DNA of 41,211 bases from Cyanobacteria bacterium UBA7753 (lineage in GTDB: Bacteria > Cyanobacteriota > Vampirovibrionia > Gastranaerophilales > Gastranaerophilaceae), in the NCBI GenBank assembly GCA_002481545.1, contig DLEF01000067.1:1-41211 (forward strand), given 5' to 3'. Below, one piece after another: positions 39,469-41,211 of the stretch. The number at the start of each line of letters is the position of its first letter. Positions within the stretch are counted from its first letter, which is position 1. The notes under the pieces were generated by a model. The model was not told where the DNA came from. It made no database searches and worked only from the letters and a program-made list of their open reading frames with translations. The position numbers and the translations under genes are program-made.

Positions 39469-40542
39469 ATGGCATTTGAATCAAAAATAAGAACAATCCA
39501 ATGGGTTGGAAATGTTTCAAGAATGGTAGATCAGACAAAAATCCCGTACGAATATGTAATGGTAGATATTAAAACGGGTGATGAAATGTATAACGCAATC
39601 AAAACAATGATTGTCAGAGGTGCTCCGGCTATCGGCGTATCTGCTGCGCACGGTGTTGTTTTGTACGCTCAGGAATTACAAAAACAAAACTTATCAAGAG
39701 AAGAGTTCATCTCTAAATTGATTGAAAAATCAGAATACTTAAAGACTTCAAGACCTACTGCGGTTAACCTGATGTGGGGTGTAGACAGACAATTGGAAAT
39801 TGTAAGAAACTCTAAATCGGATATTGCAGGTATCGTCGAAGAATTAAAACAAAACGGTATTAAGATGGAAAACGACGATATCGCAATCAACAAAAAGATT
39901 GGTGATAACGGAGCCGTTGTTGTTCCGAAAGGCGCAACAATCCTTACACACTGCAACGCAGGTGCTTTAGCAACGGTCGGATACGGTACGGCGCTCGGGG
40001 TTGTACGTTCAGCTTTCGCTAAAGATAACACCGTACAAGTGTTCTCTGATGAAACAAGACCTCGTCAACAGGGTTCACGTATTACAACATTTGAATTAAA
40101 AATGGACGGAATCCCTGTAACAATGATTACAGACGGTATGTGCTCATACTTTATGAAAAAAGGTATGATTGACTTAGTTATTGTAGGGGCTGACAGAATA
40201 GCCGCTAACGGTGATACAGCTAATAAGATTGGTACTTACACAGTAGCTATTGCCGCTAAGTATCATAATATTCCGTTCTATATCGCAGCACCGTTGTCTA
40301 CGATTGATACCTCAATTAAATCAGGGGATGAAATTCCGATAGAAGAACGTTCACATGATGAAGTTACTCACATCAACGGCAAACTCGTTTGTGCGGAAGG
40401 TATAAACGTAATCAATCCGGGATTTGATGTAACTCCACACGAACTTATTACCGGTATCATTACCGAAAAAGGTATCTTGAGACCTGATTATAACGAATCT
40501 ATCAAAAACGCATTCGCTCAACAGGAAGCAGTTTGCGTATAG
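39469..40542 (+). CDS. mtnA: S-methyl-5-thioribose-1-phosphate isomerase
   Basis: 357 residues, family length. It isomerises methylthioribose-1-phosphate to the ribulose form in the methionine salvage pathway. Signatures: IKTMIVRGAPAIGVSAAHG, TAVNLMWGVDRQ, LTHCNAGALATVGYGTALG (catalytic Cys), DETRPRQQGSRITTFEL and IVGADRIAANGDTANKIGTY (catalytic Asp). AAAGGAG precedes the ATG. No other mtn genes are in the window. An eIF2B-alpha-like paralogue is excluded by the catalytic Cys/Asp motifs. Confidence 0.95.
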   Translation: MAFESKIRTIQWVGNVSRMVDQTKIPYEYVMVDIKTGDEMYNAIKTMIVRGAPAIGVSAAHGVVLYAQELQKQNLSREEFISKLIEKSEYLKTSRPTAVNLMWGVDRQLEIVRNSKSDIAGIVEELKQNGIKMENDDIAINKKIGDNGAVVVPKGATILTHCNAGALATVGYGTALGVVRSAFAKDNTVQVFSDETRPRQQGSRITTFELKMDGIPVTMITDGMCSYFMKKGMIDLVIVGADRIAANGDTANKIGTYTVAIAAKYHNIPFYIAAPLSTIDTSIKSGDEIPIEERSHDEVTHINGKLVCAEGINVINPGFDVTPHELITGIITEKGILRPDYNESIKNAFAQQEAVCV

Positions 40543-40573
40543 ACAGATAATCAAATCTTAAATAGAAAAACTA

Positions 40574-40608
40574 AAAAAGCGATTGGTTCATAACTCCAAT
40601 CGCTTTTT
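40574..40608 (+). terminator. Rho-independent terminator of mtnA
   Basis: AAAAAGCGATTGG / CCAATCGCTTTTT stem-loop with a T-run; symmetric, also serving the convergent gene at 40655. Confidence 0.75.
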
Positions 40609-40654
40609 AAACTTTTGTTTGCTCCTTTCGTCTTAATAACATTATAGTAATAAA

Positions 40655-41062
40655 CTACATATCCATCATAAAACTAGGTACGTCTGACATTACGACTTCG
40701 TCTTCGTCTTGAAGTAACTCAACCGTGAGTTTCTGTTGTTTTTGCAGACTTTCTATTTGTGCGGATACGTTTCCGTTAAATACGTCTTCGTTCTTTTTAA
40801 AGTAATTAACAACCTCCTTAGCCGGAGCCGTCAGAACGTCAACAATAGTCTTTTTGATAAGATTTTGGGTTCTGACTCCGATAGGATTTTGAGGAACTCT
40901 AACATTGAGCCCGAACGGTCTCGGCGCTCGCCGCCAGTTATGAGCATACTCGGCAGACGTTCCGCCTTCCGTCTTAACAACATTCAACTTGCTGTTATTG
41001 ACGGTATATTGACTATTTAACGATGCTTGATCGCCTGTATTTAAGTTATTGATATCTGCCAT
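40655..41062 (-). CDS. Hypothetical protein, possibly phage-related
   Basis: 135 residues. Asn/Gln/Ser-rich N-terminus (MADINNLNTGDQASLNSQYT), a basic Trp/Arg-Pro patch (HNWRRAPRPFGLNVRVPQNP), a central helix (TQNLIKKTIVDVLTAPAKEVVNYFKK), a Gln-rich coiled stretch and an acidic Met-rich end (DEDEVVMSDVPSFMMDM). No signal peptide and no family recognised. AGGGA lies about nine bases before the ATG. The style resembles small phage or GTA structural proteins, but that is only an impression. A palindrome lies in its leader. Confidence 0.55.
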   Translation of the reverse strand: MADINNLNTGDQASLNSQYTVNNSKLNVVKTEGGTSAEYAHNWRRAPRPFGLNVRVPQNPIGVRTQNLIKKTIVDVLTAPAKEVVNYFKKNEDVFNGNVSAQIESLQKQQKLTVELLQDEDEVVMSDVPSFMMDM

Positions 41063-41075
41063 TTTGCGTTATCCC

Positions 41076-41094
41076 TAATTACATCATGTAATTA
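41076..41094. promoter_or_regulatory. Palindrome in the leader of the 40655 gene
   Basis: TAATTACAT-C-ATGTAATTA, perfect 9-bp arms, between the start codon and a GGAGGG stretch further upstream. Possible operator or leader hairpin. Confidence 0.4.
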
Positions 41095-41211
41095 CGGCAT
41101 CCCTCCGATAAATCTTTAATAATTTTCGAAAAAAAATCAGTTTTTGTTACATTTATTTACAATTGATAAATACTATCTTTAAAAAACAAATAGTACGGGT
41201 TGTGCTTGTCA

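Overview
The window is AT-rich, densely coded DNA. It mixes housekeeping genes (glmU, gpmI, gshB, mtaB, manC, mtnA, an Orn/Lys/Arg-type decarboxylase) with many paralogous, repeat-rich accessory genes. Gene content, low GC and the many short-tagged, signal-peptide-free proteins suggest a gut-type non-photosynthetic cyanobacterial relative (Melainabacteria/Gastranaerophilales-like). That placement is an inference from protein style and was not tested. TGA works as a normal stop codon here, so genetic code 11 applies.

Layout. 1-5.9 kb: a rearranged triplication of a secreted M48-like pseudo-peptidase gene and a phage-structural-like gene, followed by two more phage-like genes on the minus strand. 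6.2-8.1 kb: two tandem GNAT-like genes and a DUF559 endonuclease gene bracketed by inverted repeats. 8.2-12.5 kb: an NhaC antiporter, a HEAT-repeat protein and two tandem HExxH proteins. 12.6-18.4 kb: housekeeping genes on the plus strand (decarboxylase, gpmI, manC-mtaB). 18.5-21.6 kb: an ADP-ribosyltransferase-like gene with an in-frame stop, a proline-rich membrane protein and a third HExxH protein. 21.7-23.4 kb: a phosphoesterase/gshB operon. 23.6-28.7 kb: a tRNA-Thr followed by a probable island holding an XRE regulator, an XRE-glycosyltransferase chimera and two Fic-fold genes bracketed by direct repeats. 28.8-32.9 kb: a four-gene minus-strand operon (cpaE-like, hypothetical, glmU, Fe-S oxidoreductase). 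33-36.6 kb: a HigA-like antitoxin without a visible toxin, an interrupted secreted-protein gene, an XRE regulator, two tandem GNAT-like genes and a candidate type I toxin-antitoxin locus. 36.7-41.1 kb: a DegT aminotransferase, an XRE regulator, a membrane protein with mtnA, and an unknown gene.

The most interesting pattern is a shared upstream element, an (A)GCAAA box, an A/T-rich spacer and a TTTATA-like box 21-22 nt further on. It lies just before eight scattered genes: four GNAT-like, three HExxH metallopeptidase-like and one ADP-ribosyltransferase-like. None has a Sec signal peptide, and six form tandem pairs. This looks like a co-regulated effector-like regulon with its own promoter type, probably giving leaderless mRNAs in several cases. 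Other strong leads are the DUF559 gene flanked by inverted two-hairpin repeats that recur elsewhere without the gene (a RAYT/REP-like relationship), the Fst-like convergent small-peptide/small-RNA locus at 36.3-36.6 kb, and M48-fold proteins that keep the zinc ligands but have lost the catalytic glutamate.
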